The notes below the pieces were generated by a model. The model was not told the origin of the DNA and made no database searches. It worked only from the letters and a program-made list of their open reading frames with translations. A stretch of DNA of 64,000 nucleotides from assembly GCA_905233985.1 (NCBI GenBank), contig CAJOFA010000017.1, positions 61,112 through 125,111 on the forward strand, in the 5' to 3' direction. The stretch comes from an uncultured Prevotella sp. (GTDB lineage Bacteria; Bacteroidota; Bacteroidia; Bacteroidales; Bacteroidaceae). Made by a program: the position numbers and the translations under genes. Shown one piece after another: positions 55,605 through 64,000 of this stretch; within the stretch, counting starts at the first letter, position 1, and the number at the start of each line of letters is the position of its first letter.

Positions 55605-57299
55605 ATGATGGAAATATTTAATTGGTTGGCACCCTTGTTCACATCTACTGACTCGGTGGCGCATATTGCTTTGTTGTATGCCATCGTGATTGCCGTAGGT
55701 GTCTATTTGGGCAAAATCAAGATTTTCGGCATCTCATTAGGTGTCACCTTTGTGCTGTTCGCAGGTATTGTGGCAGGTCACATCGGCTTTACAGCTCCCA
55801 CACCCATCCTCACCTTTATTCAGGATTTCGGCCTCATTCTGTTTGTCTTTATGATAGGTATGCAGGTGGGTCCGGGCTTCTTCGAGAGCTTCGGCAAGGC
55901 AGGCATCAAGCTCAACGGTCTTGCCGCGACAGGCATTCTGCTAAACATCCTTGTCATGTTTGCCTGTTACTTCATCTTCTTCGACTCAGCAGACAAGAAC
56001 GCTTTACCCATGATGGTAGGTACACTCTATGGTGCTGTAACGAATACGCCAGGTCTCGGTGCTGCCAACGAAGCGCTGACCTCAGTATTCGGACAGGATG
56101 CGCCCCAGATTGCCTCGGCTTACGCCTGTGCCTATCCGCTCGGTGTGCTGGGCATCATCGGTGCCACTATATTAATAAGGTATATCTGCAAGGTTCGTTT
56201 GGAAGAGGAAGAGAACCGGTTGAAAGCAATGGAAGAGGCAGACATCAACAAGAAGCCTTACAAGATGCACTTGGAGGTGACGAACAAATACTTGGAGGGC
56301 AAGACGCTGCTTCAGGTACATAACTTCCTCAACCGCGACTTCGTGGTGTCACGCCTTGTTCACGACGGCGAGCTGTCCATACCTAACCGCGATACGGTGT
56401 TCCACATGGGCGACCAGATGCTCATTGTCTGTGCCGAGGCAGACCAGGAGGCTATCATGGCCTTCATCGGTCCCAAGTTAGACATTGACTTCGAGCAGCA
56501 GGACCAGCCTCTGGTATCTAAGCGAATCCTCATCACCAATCCGAAGATGAACGGAAAGACATTAGGCGCCATGCACTTCTCAAGCATGCACGGCGTCAAT
56601 GTCACCCGTATCACCCGTCACGGCATGGACCTCTTTGCCTCGGCCAGCCTGCCCATGCAGGTGGGTGACCGCATCATGGTCGTTGGTCCCGAAGATGCTG
56701 TTGACCGTGTAGCCAATAAGATGGGTAACAGTATTAAACGACTGAATGCCCCCAACATTGCCACCATCTTCGTCGGCATCATGCTGGGCATCATCTTCGG
56801 TTCCATTCCCGTTTCCATTCCAGGCATGCCCGTAGCGCTCAAGCTCGGTATTGCAGGCGGACCGCTCATCATTGCCATTCTCATCGGACGCTATGGCTAC
56901 AAGATCAAGCTGGTCACCTACACCACGACATCAGCAAACATGATGCTTCGCGAGATAGGACTGGTGCTCTTCCTGGCCAGCGTAGGCATCAGGGCCGGAG
57001 CAGGATTCTGGGACACGGTGATACAGGGCGGCGGACTCTACTATGTGCTCACCGGCTTCCTCATCACCATCATTCCGATCCTGATCATGGGCCCCATCGC
57101 ACGGATGAAGTTCAAGTTCGACTATTTCACCATCATGGGTATGATAGCCGGTACCTACACCGACCCGCCTGCCTTGGCTTACGCCAACAGCGTGTGCTCA
57201 AAGGACGCGCCTGCCGTGGGCTACTCCACCGTCTATCCGCTATCCATGTTCCTACGCATCTTGACGGCACAGATACTGGTACTCTTCTTCTGCGGATAA
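55605..57299 (+). CDS. AspT/YidE/YbjL-type transporter with two TrkA-C-like domains
   Basis: A 564-residue inner-membrane protein. Two blocks of membrane segments (about residues 5-195 and 385-560) flank a cytoplasmic section with two RCK_C/TrkA-C-like domains ([23 protein letters not shown] and [23 protein letters not shown]). This is the architecture of the aspartate:alanine exchanger family. The repeated [20 protein letters not shown] and [13 protein letters not shown] mark the two halves. The substrate may be aspartate, succinate or another dicarboxylate; not shown by sequence. It is followed 39 bp later by the decarboxylase genes, which might link anion transport with decarboxylation. 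Confidence 0.88.
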   Translation: MMEIFNWLAPLFTSTDSVAHIALLYAIVIAVGVYLGKIKIFGISLGVTFVLFAGIVAGHIGFTAPTPILTFIQDFGLILFVFMIGMQVGPGFFESFGKAGIKLNGLAATGILLNILVMFACYFIFFDSADKNALPMMVGTLYGAVTNTPGLGAANEALTSVFGQDAPQIASAYACAYPLGVLGIIGATILIRYICKVRLEEEENRLKAMEEADINKKPYKMHLEVTNKYLEGKTLLQVHNFLNRDFVVSRLVHDGELSIPNRDTVFHMGDQMLIVCAEADQEAIMAFIGPKLDIDFEQQDQPLVSKRILITNPKMNGKTLGAMHFSSMHGVNVTRITRHGMDLFASASLPMQVGDRIMVVGPEDAVDRVANKMGNSIKRLNAPNIATIFVGIMLGIIFGSIPVSIPGMPVALKLGIAGGPLIIAILIGRYGYKIKLVTYTTTSANMMLREIGLVLFLASVGIRAGAGFWDTVIQGGGLYYVLTGFLITIIPILIMGPIARMKFKFDYFTIMGMIAGTYTDPPALAYANSVCSKDAPAVGYSTVYPLSMFLRILTAQILVLFFCG

Positions 57300-57338
57300 T
57301 TCGAAATTAATATCAACTTATAATAATACACAACGACA

Positions 57339-58367
57339 ATGACTAAATTCGCACTACTGCTAAGCGGCATGCTCACCCTCGGGGTTTCTTCGATGCAGGC
57401 TCAGATGGACCAAAGCATCAAGATCAACGAGGTGCTGACGCATAATACCCAAAGCCTGCAAGACGAATACGGCGAACATGAGGCATGGGTGGAGCTGGCC
57501 AACATCTCCTACTCCACTTACAACATTCGTGGCATGTACCTCACCACCGATCGCGCCGTACTTCAGCCCATGAGTGCCCCCGAGCGAATGAAACGGATGA
57601 GCATCATCCCCAGTGGCGATGAACGGACGAACCTGTCCGGCCGTCAGCACCTGCTGCTCTTCTGTAACAGTAACCCGACGAAAGGCTCTCTTCATCTCAC
57701 CGTCAAGATTGACCCTGCGAAACCGACATGGATTGCCCTTTACAACGGTAATGCAACGGAACTGATAGACTCCGTGACCATTCCCGTGCTGGCAGAGAAC
57801 CAGTCGTATGCCCGTCGCAATGACGGTGCTGCGGAATGGCAGGTGAAAGCCCCTGACGCCGTCACGCCAGGCATTGAGAACTTCATCAAGGCCAACGAGT
57901 CAAAGACCGACCTGTTCAAGCGTGAAGACCCGCACGGTTTTGCCATGACCCTCATGGCTATGGGCATCGTGTTCTTCTGCCTTGCCCTGCTGTGGCTGTT
58001 CTTCACCGTCTTCGGAGCCATCATGAAACATCAGGAAACCGCCAAGAAGGTGGCTCACCAGCAACCCATCAAGCCCATCACCAAGACTGTTGAGAAGACG
58101 ATGGAAGTGGGACACAAGACCGGTGTCATCCTTCAGGAAGGACTCAAGACGAAGGGTATCGACAAGGAAATATACATCGCCGTCATCGGCATGGCCCTCA
58201 AACAATACGAGGACAATGTACACGACGTGGAGAGCGGCATCATCACCATCAAGCCGAAGGACACGGAATGGGATGACGAGTATTCACAGATGACACAGTT
58301 CCACGACCCCGTCTTCCCCACAACCCACACAGCACCGAAGATTCCCACAGGGCCGGAGCTGAGATAA
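57339..58367 (+). CDS. Lamin-tail domain fused to a decarboxylase gamma-like (OadG) subunit
   Basis: A 342-residue protein. After a signal peptide (ending SMQAQ) comes a lamin-tail-like domain (INEVLTHNTQ ... RTNLSGRQHLLLFCNSNP ... SYARRNDGAAEWQ, about residues 25-185). A membrane helix at about 202-224 (MTLMAMGIVFFCLALLWLFFTVF) is followed by a cytoplasmic tail as in OadG gamma subunits. In Bacteroidota this fusion is known next to biotin carrier and beta subunits. It likely anchors the Na+-pumping methylmalonyl-CoA or oxaloacetate decarboxylase, while the lamin-tail part sits on the outer face of the inner membrane. Confidence 0.8.
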   Translation: MTKFALLLSGMLTLGVSSMQAQMDQSIKINEVLTHNTQSLQDEYGEHEAWVELANISYSTYNIRGMYLTTDRAVLQPMSAPERMKRMSIIPSGDERTNLSGRQHLLLFCNSNPTKGSLHLTVKIDPAKPTWIALYNGNATELIDSVTIPVLAENQSYARRNDGAAEWQVKAPDAVTPGIENFIKANESKTDLFKREDPHGFAMTLMAMGIVFFCLALLWLFFTVFGAIMKHQETAKKVAHQQPIKPITKTVEKTMEVGHKTGVILQEGLKTKGIDKEIYIAVIGMALKQYEDNVHDVESGIITIKPKDTEWDDEYSQMTQFHDPVFPTTHTAPKIPTGPELR

Positions 58368-58369
58368 AG

Positions 58370-58410
58370 GTAAAAAGTAAAAAGGTAAAAAAATAATAAA
58401 GTAAAAAGGT
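58370..58410. repeat. 7-8-bp period GTAAAAAG filler before the biotin carrier gene
   Basis: Repeats of GTAAAAA/GTAAAAAG fill the gap from the OadG-like stop to the biotin carrier start. The period is mixed (7 and 8 bp), so it is a weaker example of the stop-to-start arrays. Confidence 0.5.
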
Positions 58411-58417
58411 AAATCAC

Positions 58418-58876
58418 ATGAGCAAATATCAATATAAAGTACAAGGCGTCGATTACGAAGTCGAGATTGAAGAAGTAGAAGGCAACATTGCCAAAGTGAA
58501 TGTCAACGGCATACCTTTCGAGGTTGAACTGCAGCAGCCCATCAATGCTGCCAAGCACCCCACCCTGACCAAACCCAAGGTAGAGCCCGTCGCACCGGCA
58601 GCAGCTCCCGCAGCAGCACCGAAACCAGCCGCCAGCGCCCAACCCCAGGGTGCAGCCGCTTCAGGCACACCCGTCAAGGCTCCTCTGCCTGGAACCGTTA
58701 CAGATATTCTCGTTGCCGTTGGACAGAAAGTCAACATCGGCGACACCGTACTCGTGCTCGAAGCCATGAAGATGCAGAACAACATCGAGGCAGAATATGC
58801 AGGAACCATTACGTCCATCACGGTCAACAAAGGCGACACGGTGATGGAAGGTAGCGTACTTTTAACCATTGGATAA
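58418..58876 (+). CDS. Biotin carboxyl carrier protein of the sodium-pumping decarboxylase
   Basis: A 152-residue acyl carrier. The C-terminal biotinyl domain has the VLEAMKMQNN attachment site (Lys at about 118). An Ala/Pro-rich linker (AAAPAAAPKPAASAQPQ) joins it to an N-terminal domain that starts YQYKVQGVDYEVEI. It ferries CO2 from the carboxyltransferase subunit to OadB/MmdB. Located between the gamma-like and beta subunits. No carboxyltransferase gene is next to it in this window. Confidence 0.9.
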   Translation: MSKYQYKVQGVDYEVEIEEVEGNIAKVNVNGIPFEVELQQPINAAKHPTLTKPKVEPVAPAAAPAAAPKPAASAQPQGAAASGTPVKAPLPGTVTDILVAVGQKVNIGDTVLVLEAMKMQNNIEAEYAGTITSITVNKGDTVMEGSVLLTIG

Positions 58877-58885
58877 AGAAGCAAC

Positions 58886-60043
58886 ATGGGATTCATCAAC
58901 TTCATAACAGAAAACTTCAATGAGTTCTTGACCTACACAGGCTTTGCCAATGCCTCTGTGGGCAACCTCATTATGATTGTCGTCGGAGTGGTGCTGATCT
59001 ATCTGGCCATCAAGAAAGACTTTGAGCCACTCCTCCTCGTACCCATCGGACTGGGCATCATCCTCGGCAACATCCCCTTCCGCGGCGATGCAGGTCTCGA
59101 GATAGGTCTCTACGAGGACAACTCCGTGCTAAACTTCTTCTATCAGGGCGTCCGTCTCGGATGGTATCCGCCACTTGTCTTCCTGGGCATCGGCGCCATG
59201 ACCGACTTCTCGGCACTCATCGCCAACCCGAAGCTGGTGCTCATCGGCGCAGCAGCACAGTTCGGAATCTTTGGTGCCTACATGACCGCTCTGGCACTCG
59301 GCTTCGAGCCCAACCAGGCAGCAGGTATCGCCATCATCGGCGGTGCCGACGGCCCCACAGCAATTTTCCTGTCGTCGAAGCTCTCGCCCAACCTCATGGG
59401 AGCCATCGCCGTGTGTGCCTACAGCTACATGGCCCTCGTGCCACTCATCCAGCCACCCCTCATGCGTCTGCTCACCACCAAGAAAGAGCGCGTCATCAAG
59501 ATGAAGCCCGCCCGTCAGGTCAGCCAGACCGAGCGCATCCTCTTCCCCATCATCGGACTGCTCCTCACCACGTTCATCGTACCCTCGGGACTGCCCCTGC
59601 TCGGTATGCTCTTCTTCGGCAACCTGCTCAAGGAAAGCGGCAAGACCACCCGACTGGCCAAGACTGCCGGCTCAGCCCTCAACGACATCGTCGTCATGCT
59701 CCTGGGCCTTACCGTCGGCTGCTCCACACAGGCATCGGAGTTCCTGACGCTGAACACCATCTTCATCTTCATCATCGGAGCCTGTGCCTTCATCGTAGCC
59801 ACCATGAGCGGCGTCTGCTTCGTCAAGCTGATGAACCTCTTCCTGCCGAAGGACAAGAAGCTCAATCCGCTGATTGGTAATGCCGGTGTGAGTGCCGTTC
59901 CTATGGCAGCACGCATCTCCAACAACCTCGGTTTGGAGTACGACCGCCACAACTTCCTGCTCATGCACGCCATGGGCCCCAACGTTGCCGGCGTCATCGG
60001 CTCTGCCGTGGCAGCAGGTGCCCTGCTCGGATTCCTTACGTAA
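58886..60043 (+). CDS. oadB: Sodium-translocating decarboxylase beta subunit (OadB/MmdB)
   Basis: A 385-residue inner-membrane protein with about ten hydrophobic segments. Characteristic motifs are IGAMTDFSALIANPKL, IGGADGPTAIFLSSKL (the conserved aspartate region that binds Na+) and the C-terminal NAGVSAVPMAARISNN. It decarboxylates carboxybiotin and pumps Na+ out. Nearby mutAB makes methylmalonyl-CoA the favoured substrate over oxaloacetate, by context only. Confidence 0.93.
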   Translation: MGFINFITENFNEFLTYTGFANASVGNLIMIVVGVVLIYLAIKKDFEPLLLVPIGLGIILGNIPFRGDAGLEIGLYEDNSVLNFFYQGVRLGWYPPLVFLGIGAMTDFSALIANPKLVLIGAAAQFGIFGAYMTALALGFEPNQAAGIAIIGGADGPTAIFLSSKLSPNLMGAIAVCAYSYMALVPLIQPPLMRLLTTKKERVIKMKPARQVSQTERILFPIIGLLLTTFIVPSGLPLLGMLFFGNLLKESGKTTRLAKTAGSALNDIVVMLLGLTVGCSTQASEFLTLNTIFIFIIGACAFIVATMSGVCFVKLMNLFLPKDKKLNPLIGNAGVSAVPMAARISNNLGLEYDRHNFLLMHAMGPNVAGVIGSAVAAGALLGFLT

Positions 60044-60049
60044 CACCTC

Positions 60050-60646
60050 ATGAACGAAAGGCCACACATAGCCATCATAGACCCCAATACCCTCTCGGCA
60101 TTGGGGCTTCGGCAGGTGTTGCAGAACGTCATGCCTATCATGACCGTCGATGCCTACGGCTCCTTCAGCGAGCTGGTGGCCAACCATCCCGAACGCTATT
60201 TCCACTATTTCGTGTCGTTAGACATCATGCTGCAGCAACGAGACTTCTTCACGGCCCACAACCGTAAGACCATCGTGCTCTCTCCCACCCCCACGCCGGT
60301 GGCAGGCTACCACTCACTCTGCATCAACCAGCCCGAGCCCCTGCTCATCCGTGAGCTGCTCATGCTCGTGCAACATGCCCACAGCCATGGGCGCAACCTG
60401 CCCCCCATCCCCGCCATCCTTCAACAGAAAGTGCTCACCGACCGTGAGACGGAAGTGATGGCGCTCATCGTGCAGGGCTATATCAACAAGGAGATAGCCG
60501 ACCGGCTCCACATCGGACTTTCCACCGTCGTCACCCATCGCAAGAACATCATGGACAAGCTCGGCTTCCGTAGCGTCTCAGCCCTCACCATCTATGCCGT
60601 CATGCACGGCTATGTTGACATCAACACCATCAGCACACCGGAATAA
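60050..60646 (+). CDS. LuxR-type regulator with degenerate receiver domain
   Basis: A 198-residue protein. The C-terminal LuxR/FixJ helix-turn-helix is LTDRETEVMALIVQGYINKEIADRLHIGLSTVVTHRKNIMDKLG (about residues 128-171). The N-terminal part resembles a receiver (HIAIIDPNTLSALGLRQVL, and SLDIML in the phosphorylation strand), but the paired acidic residues of strand 1 are reduced to one and the late conserved lysine is not evident. It starts six bases after oadB, which suggests a link to the decarboxylase operon. Its signal may not be phosphorylation. Confidence 0.82.
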   Translation: MNERPHIAIIDPNTLSALGLRQVLQNVMPIMTVDAYGSFSELVANHPERYFHYFVSLDIMLQQRDFFTAHNRKTIVLSPTPTPVAGYHSLCINQPEPLLIRELLMLVQHAHSHGRNLPPIPAILQQKVLTDRETEVMALIVQGYINKEIADRLHIGLSTVVTHRKNIMDKLGFRSVSALTIYAVMHGYVDINTISTPE

Positions 60647-60685
60647 AACATAAATTATTATTAACCAATAAACAAAAAACAACTT

Positions 60686-62218
60686 ATGAAAAGGCTTTTA
60701 TTACCACTTCTGCTATTTGTAACAGCATCTGTACAGGCTGCAGAAAACCCCGTGTTAACCATCGAAGGCGGTCAAATTCAGGGCGTATTAGCCGATGATC
60801 ATCCTGATGTCTTTGTCTATCGTGGCATCCCCTATGCTGCGCCTCCCATCAAGGAGAACCGCTGGAAGGCACCCCAGCCCGTCGTGCCCTGGAAGGGTGT
60901 GAAGATCTGTGACACCTTCGGCCACCCCAGCTATCAGGCCATTCAGTATCCTGGCGGCTACTATACCGAGTGGGGTTATGGTGACGAGGCCCCCTTCAGC
61001 GAGGACTGCCTCTATCTGAACGTATGGACCAAGGCACCTGGCCAGGTCGGCAAGAAGCTCCCCGTAGCCCTGTGGATTCATGGCGGCGGCTATCGTGAGG
61101 GATGGGGCTCAGAGCCCGAGTTTGACGGACAGGAATGGGGTGCCAAGGACGTGGTACTCGTTTCTATTAACTACCGTCTCGGTGTGTTTGGCTTCCTCGT
61201 TCATCCCGCTCTGTCGGCAGAAAATCCGAATCATGTATCAGGCAACTATGGCATACTCGACCAGATTGAAGCCCTGAAGTGGATTCAGAAGAACATTGAG
61301 CAGTTTGGTGGCGACCCCAACAACGTGACCATCTTCGGACAGAGTGCCGGTGGCGGTAGCGTGCGCACCCTCTGCGAGAGTCCGCTGGCCCGTGGCCTGT
61401 TCCACAAGGCAGTCATCATGAGCGCCCAGGGCCTCACCATCCCCGATGCCAACGGCAACATGATGGGAGGTCGCTATAGCGGTGGCTCCTTTGCTGATGC
61501 CGAAGCCAATGCCAAGAAAGTCTTTGACTGGGCAGGACTCACCGACCTCGAGAAGATGCGTGCAGCATCTACCGAGACCATCTTCGCCCTCAACACCATC
61601 TACCACCAAATCAACAACGACGGACAGCCTGCTAACGGGTTCGCAGCCATGTTCAGAGGTCTGCCCTTCATGCCGATGATTGACGGCTATGTCAGCAAGC
61701 TGAGCTTCGACGATGCCACCCGTGGCGGCACGCTGGCCGACGTTCCCTATATGATAGGCTTCACCCTCAACGACATGGGCAATATGGCACCCAACATTGC
61801 CGAGTTCTGCAAGGTTCGTGAACAGAAAGGCGGCAAGGCCTGGGCTTACGAGTTCGCCCGTCCGCTGCCCGATGACGGTTCACATCCTGAGGTGACTGTA
61901 CGACTGAAGGGAGCCTTCCACAGCAGCGACCTCTGGTTTGTGTTCAAGTCATTGAAGCATTGCTGGCGTCCCTGGACACAGGGTGACTGGGATCTCTCAG
62001 AGAAGATGCTCACCGCCTGGACCAACTTCGTGAAGTACAGCGACCCCAACGGTCCTCAGGGTGGTGTCTGGAAGCCCTGCACGGCCAAGAACACCAAGTT
62101 CATGGTCTTCAAGCTGAACGACCAGGATGTAGAAGCCTCGTTCTTCGGTGAGCCCGAGATAGCCCCCCAGCCTCAGGGATTCCCATTCGGCGGCCCCGGC
62201 GCTTCCAACAGAAGATAA
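60686..62218 (+). CDS. Secreted type B carboxylesterase, first of two
   Basis: A 510-residue alpha/beta hydrolase with a signal peptide (ending SVQAAE). The oxyanion segment is LWIHGGGYREG and the nucleophile elbow is FGQSAGGGSV. The catalytic His is probably in KGAFHSSDLWFVF. The acid position usually seen as GxTxDEG reads GFTLNDMG, so the canonical Glu is missing. It resembles para-nitrobenzyl esterases; the likely physiological substrates are ester-linked side groups of plant polysaccharides, not proven. The second paralogue starts five bases downstream. Confidence 0.85.
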   Translation: MKRLLLPLLLFVTASVQAAENPVLTIEGGQIQGVLADDHPDVFVYRGIPYAAPPIKENRWKAPQPVVPWKGVKICDTFGHPSYQAIQYPGGYYTEWGYGDEAPFSEDCLYLNVWTKAPGQVGKKLPVALWIHGGGYREGWGSEPEFDGQEWGAKDVVLVSINYRLGVFGFLVHPALSAENPNHVSGNYGILDQIEALKWIQKNIEQFGGDPNNVTIFGQSAGGGSVRTLCESPLARGLFHKAVIMSAQGLTIPDANGNMMGGRYSGGSFADAEANAKKVFDWAGLTDLEKMRAASTETIFALNTIYHQINNDGQPANGFAAMFRGLPFMPMIDGYVSKLSFDDATRGGTLADVPYMIGFTLNDMGNMAPNIAEFCKVREQKGGKAWAYEFARPLPDDGSHPEVTVRLKGAFHSSDLWFVFKSLKHCWRPWTQGDWDLSEKMLTAWTNFVKYSDPNGPQGGVWKPCTAKNTKFMVFKLNDQDVEASFFGEPEIAPQPQGFPFGGPGASNRR

Positions 62219-62223
62219 TCAGT

Positions 62224-63756
62224 ATGAAGAAACAACTATTCATGGTGGTCTGCGGACTCATGGCGATGGTGGCTGCCGAAGCACAACCCCTGCTAAGAAC
62301 ACATGTGGAAACAGGTGACGTAGAAGGCACGCCCGATGGAACAGATCTTGCCGTGTATAAAGCCATTCCATACGCAGCGCCCCCTGTGGGCGACCTGCGT
62401 TGGAAGGCGCCTCAGCCTGCCCTGCCATGGGAAGGCGTGCTGAAGGCAGAGGATGTCGCCAAGTGGCCTCCACAGCCGGAAAAGAGCTATGTGAGCTATG
62501 ACATGATGAGTGAGGACTGCCTGTACCTGAGTGTTGCCACACCAGCCAAGAGTGTTGATGAAGGCCTGCCCGTAATGGTGTTCATCCATGGTGGCGGATT
62601 CCAGACGGAACATTATGGCGGAGACCTGTGGCAGAGCCTGGCCCGCAAGGGAGTGGTGGCCGTTTCCATCGAGTATCGCGCCGGCTCCTTGGGATTCCTG
62701 GCACACAGCGAACTGGCCAAGGAGTCGCCTGATGGACATACAGGCAACTACGGCATACTCGACCAGATATTCGCCCTGCAGTGGGTACAGCGTAACATCA
62801 GGAACTTCGGCGGCGACCCTGCGAAGGTGACCATCTTCGGAGAGTCGGCAGGAGCCATGAGTTGTCATATCCTCTGCGCCTCGCCGCTGGCCAAGGGGCT
62901 GTTCCGTGCCTGCATCAGCCAGAGCGGAGCCTTCATGTCGGCCACGAATGTGGTCAACCAGGAACTGGCCCAGGTGTTGGGACAGATGTTCATGAGTCAG
63001 CTGCAGAAGAGTTCCATTGCCGAGATGCGCCAGATGGACGCCAAGGAACTGACGGGCAACGGCGTGAACTTCCAGGGCTGTGTGCCCATCGTTGATGGTT
63101 ACGTCATCCCAGAACCCATCTACAACCTCTATGAGAAGGGCAACTACAACGACGTGCCTGTGCTCATCATGCACAACAGCGACGAAGGAGCGGTGTCTTA
63201 CGCTTCGGTCAGTCCTGAGCAGTACGAACAGATGATGAAGCAGCTGCCTGGGCAATGGGCTGACAGCGCAAGGGTTTACTATCCTGGCACCACTGACGAG
63301 GAACGTCTCTTCAGCCTGCGTGACCTGACACGCGACGTGGGCTTCGGATGGGGATCCTATGCATGGGCGACCCTGCAGAAGCAGACGGGAAGAAGTGCCG
63401 TCTATGTGGCTTACCTCGCTCAGAAGTCAGACACCACCGTCTATGCCCAAGGAAATCGTCGAGGTGCAGCCCATGCCGATGACATGCTCTATCTGAAAGG
63501 AGCCTTCGACAAGGAGCCCCTGAAATATCCGCAAGAGAAGAAGGTGAGCGACCTGATGCAGCAGTATTGGGTGAACTTCGCCAAGACGGGTGGCAATCCA
63601 AATGGAGAGGGACTGCCCCTCTGGCCAGTTTTCGAAGAAGACAAGGAAACCGTCATGCAGTTCAACAACGGTGCCTCGCTGATATCCCTGCCAAACAAGG
63701 AGAGAATAAGCCTCATCGACGGCTTCATGCGATACGTACGCCAACTAAGGCAATAG
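62224..63756 (+). CDS. Secreted type B carboxylesterase, second of two
   Basis: A 510-residue paralogue with a signal peptide (ending AAEAQ). Motifs are VFIHGGGFQTE, FGESAGAMSC (Ser nucleophile), MHNSDEGAVSY (catalytic Glu) and GAAHADDMLYLKG (His), so the triad is complete, unlike the first copy. The two proteins are of the same length and share overall layout (IPYAAPPVGDLRWKAPQPALPW), which indicates tandem duplication followed by divergence. Terminator follows. Confidence 0.88.
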   Translation: MKKQLFMVVCGLMAMVAAEAQPLLRTHVETGDVEGTPDGTDLAVYKAIPYAAPPVGDLRWKAPQPALPWEGVLKAEDVAKWPPQPEKSYVSYDMMSEDCLYLSVATPAKSVDEGLPVMVFIHGGGFQTEHYGGDLWQSLARKGVVAVSIEYRAGSLGFLAHSELAKESPDGHTGNYGILDQIFALQWVQRNIRNFGGDPAKVTIFGESAGAMSCHILCASPLAKGLFRACISQSGAFMSATNVVNQELAQVLGQMFMSQLQKSSIAEMRQMDAKELTGNGVNFQGCVPIVDGYVIPEPIYNLYEKGNYNDVPVLIMHNSDEGAVSYASVSPEQYEQMMKQLPGQWADSARVYYPGTTDEERLFSLRDLTRDVGFGWGSYAWATLQKQTGRSAVYVAYLAQKSDTTVYAQGNRRGAAHADDMLYLKGAFDKEPLKYPQEKKVSDLMQQYWVNFAKTGGNPNGEGLPLWPVFEEDKETVMQFNNGASLISLPNKERISLIDGFMRYVRQLRQ

Positions 63757-63779
63757 AAACAACAAAGAAGCTTTCTACC

Positions 63780-63824
63780 AAAGACTGCCGACGCTCTGCA
63801 TCAAGCAAAGTATCGGCAGTCCTT
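63780..63824 (+). terminator. Terminator after the esterase pair
   Basis: AAGACTGCCGA pairs with TCGGCAGTCCTT over about 11 bp, 19-base loop, followed by CTTCTTATATCTT. Confidence 0.7.
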
Positions 63825-63835
63825 CTTATATCTTA

Positions 63836-63898
63836 CATCAGCCATCAACCATCATCCATCAGACATCAACCATCTTCCATCATCCCTCAGCCATCATC
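63836..63898. repeat. Nine-unit CATCARC heptad array
   Basis: Units CATCAGC, CATCAAC, CATCATC, CATCAGA, CATCAAC, CATCTTC, CATCATC, CCTCAGC, CATCATC, in exact 7-bp register between the esterase terminator and the window end. Confidence 0.88.
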
Positions 63899-63951
63899 AA
63901 TGTAAGCATTCGATAAACTACAGGTAGTAATACCTATATACTATAGCAATA

Positions 63952-63981
63952 GCAGCTACAATCACATTCGACTGTAGCTGC
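63952..63981. terminator. Hairpin near the window end
   Basis: GCAGCTACA / TGTAGCTGC perfect 9-bp stem, 12-base loop, followed by ATTTGTTATTTG on the plus strand. It may end transcription on the plus strand, or on the minus strand for a gene beyond the window. Confidence 0.5.
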
Positions 63982-64000
63982 ATTTGTTATTTGTTGTATC

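Overview
This 64 kb window is a chromosomal segment of a Bacteroidota bacterium, most likely Prevotella in the broad sense (Prevotella, Segatella or Xylanibacter). The evidence is the short primary sigma factor, promoters of the form TTTG-N19/20-TAnnTTTG, secreted proteins with Bacteroidota-type C-terminal tails, a DUF5686 outer-membrane protein, an AddAB-like nuclease pair, and genes for the methylmalonyl-CoA succinate/propionate route. Gene content is mostly housekeeping and coding density is high. I see no prophage, CRISPR array or intact insertion sequence.

Layout. 1-4.5 kb (+): a GH8 xylanolytic enzyme cut by the window edge, then two uronate reductases (UxuB-like, UxaB-like). 4.65-13.8 kb (+): phoH, purC, menG, aroE, purM, a small lipoprotein, prfA, pyrF, ruvC and a double ABC ATPase. 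13.8-18.1 kb (-): Maf, KdsC, a DUF2520 protein, a nitroreductase, a divergent WecB-like protein and an SGNH hydrolase. 18.2-18.4 kb (-): two tRNA-Asp genes with a clear promoter and terminator. 18.4-26.2 kb (-): GNAT, a GT2 glycosyltransferase, a membrane protein, recR, an ABC-F ATPase, engB and two large secreted proteins. 26.3-38.5 kb (+): a double TonB_C protein, a 670 bp degenerate intergenic region, a histidine phosphatase, the primary sigma factor, DUF5686, and the AddA/AddB-like pair. 38.6 kb: a probable SRP RNA, then riboflavin synthase. 39.4-55.4 kb (-): radA, a membrane-spanning propeller/AraC regulator, a DUF3298 lipoprotein, pgk, a GH3 glucosidase, mutB/mutA, and two secreted proteins, one built of exact 222-bp tandem repeats. 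55.6-63.8 kb (+): an AspT/YidE-type transporter, three subunits of a sodium-pumping decarboxylase (gamma-like, biotin carrier, beta), a LuxR-type regulator and two tandem carboxylesterases.

How the genes fit together. MutAB and the membrane decarboxylase subunits belong to the succinate/methylmalonyl-CoA/propionate pathway, with decarboxylation coupled to Na+ export. The carboxyltransferase (alpha/MmdA) subunit is not in the window. The GH8, GH3, esterase and uronate reductase genes suggest plant-polysaccharide use. The sigma factor at 29.3 kb is the expected reader of the promoters seen throughout.

The most unusual signal is not a gene. At least ten arrays of short tandem repeats with a 7-bp period, each with its own motif, lie in this window. 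Several fill a stop-to-start gap and run exactly up to an ATG; three lie inside coding sequence (ABC-F linker, AddB, SGNH hydrolase). A 116-bp double-hairpin palindromic element is inserted in frame between the two domains of the ABC ATPase at 12.5 kb, and a 26-bp perfect inverted repeat lies beside a truncated HU-like gene at 27.2-27.7 kb.
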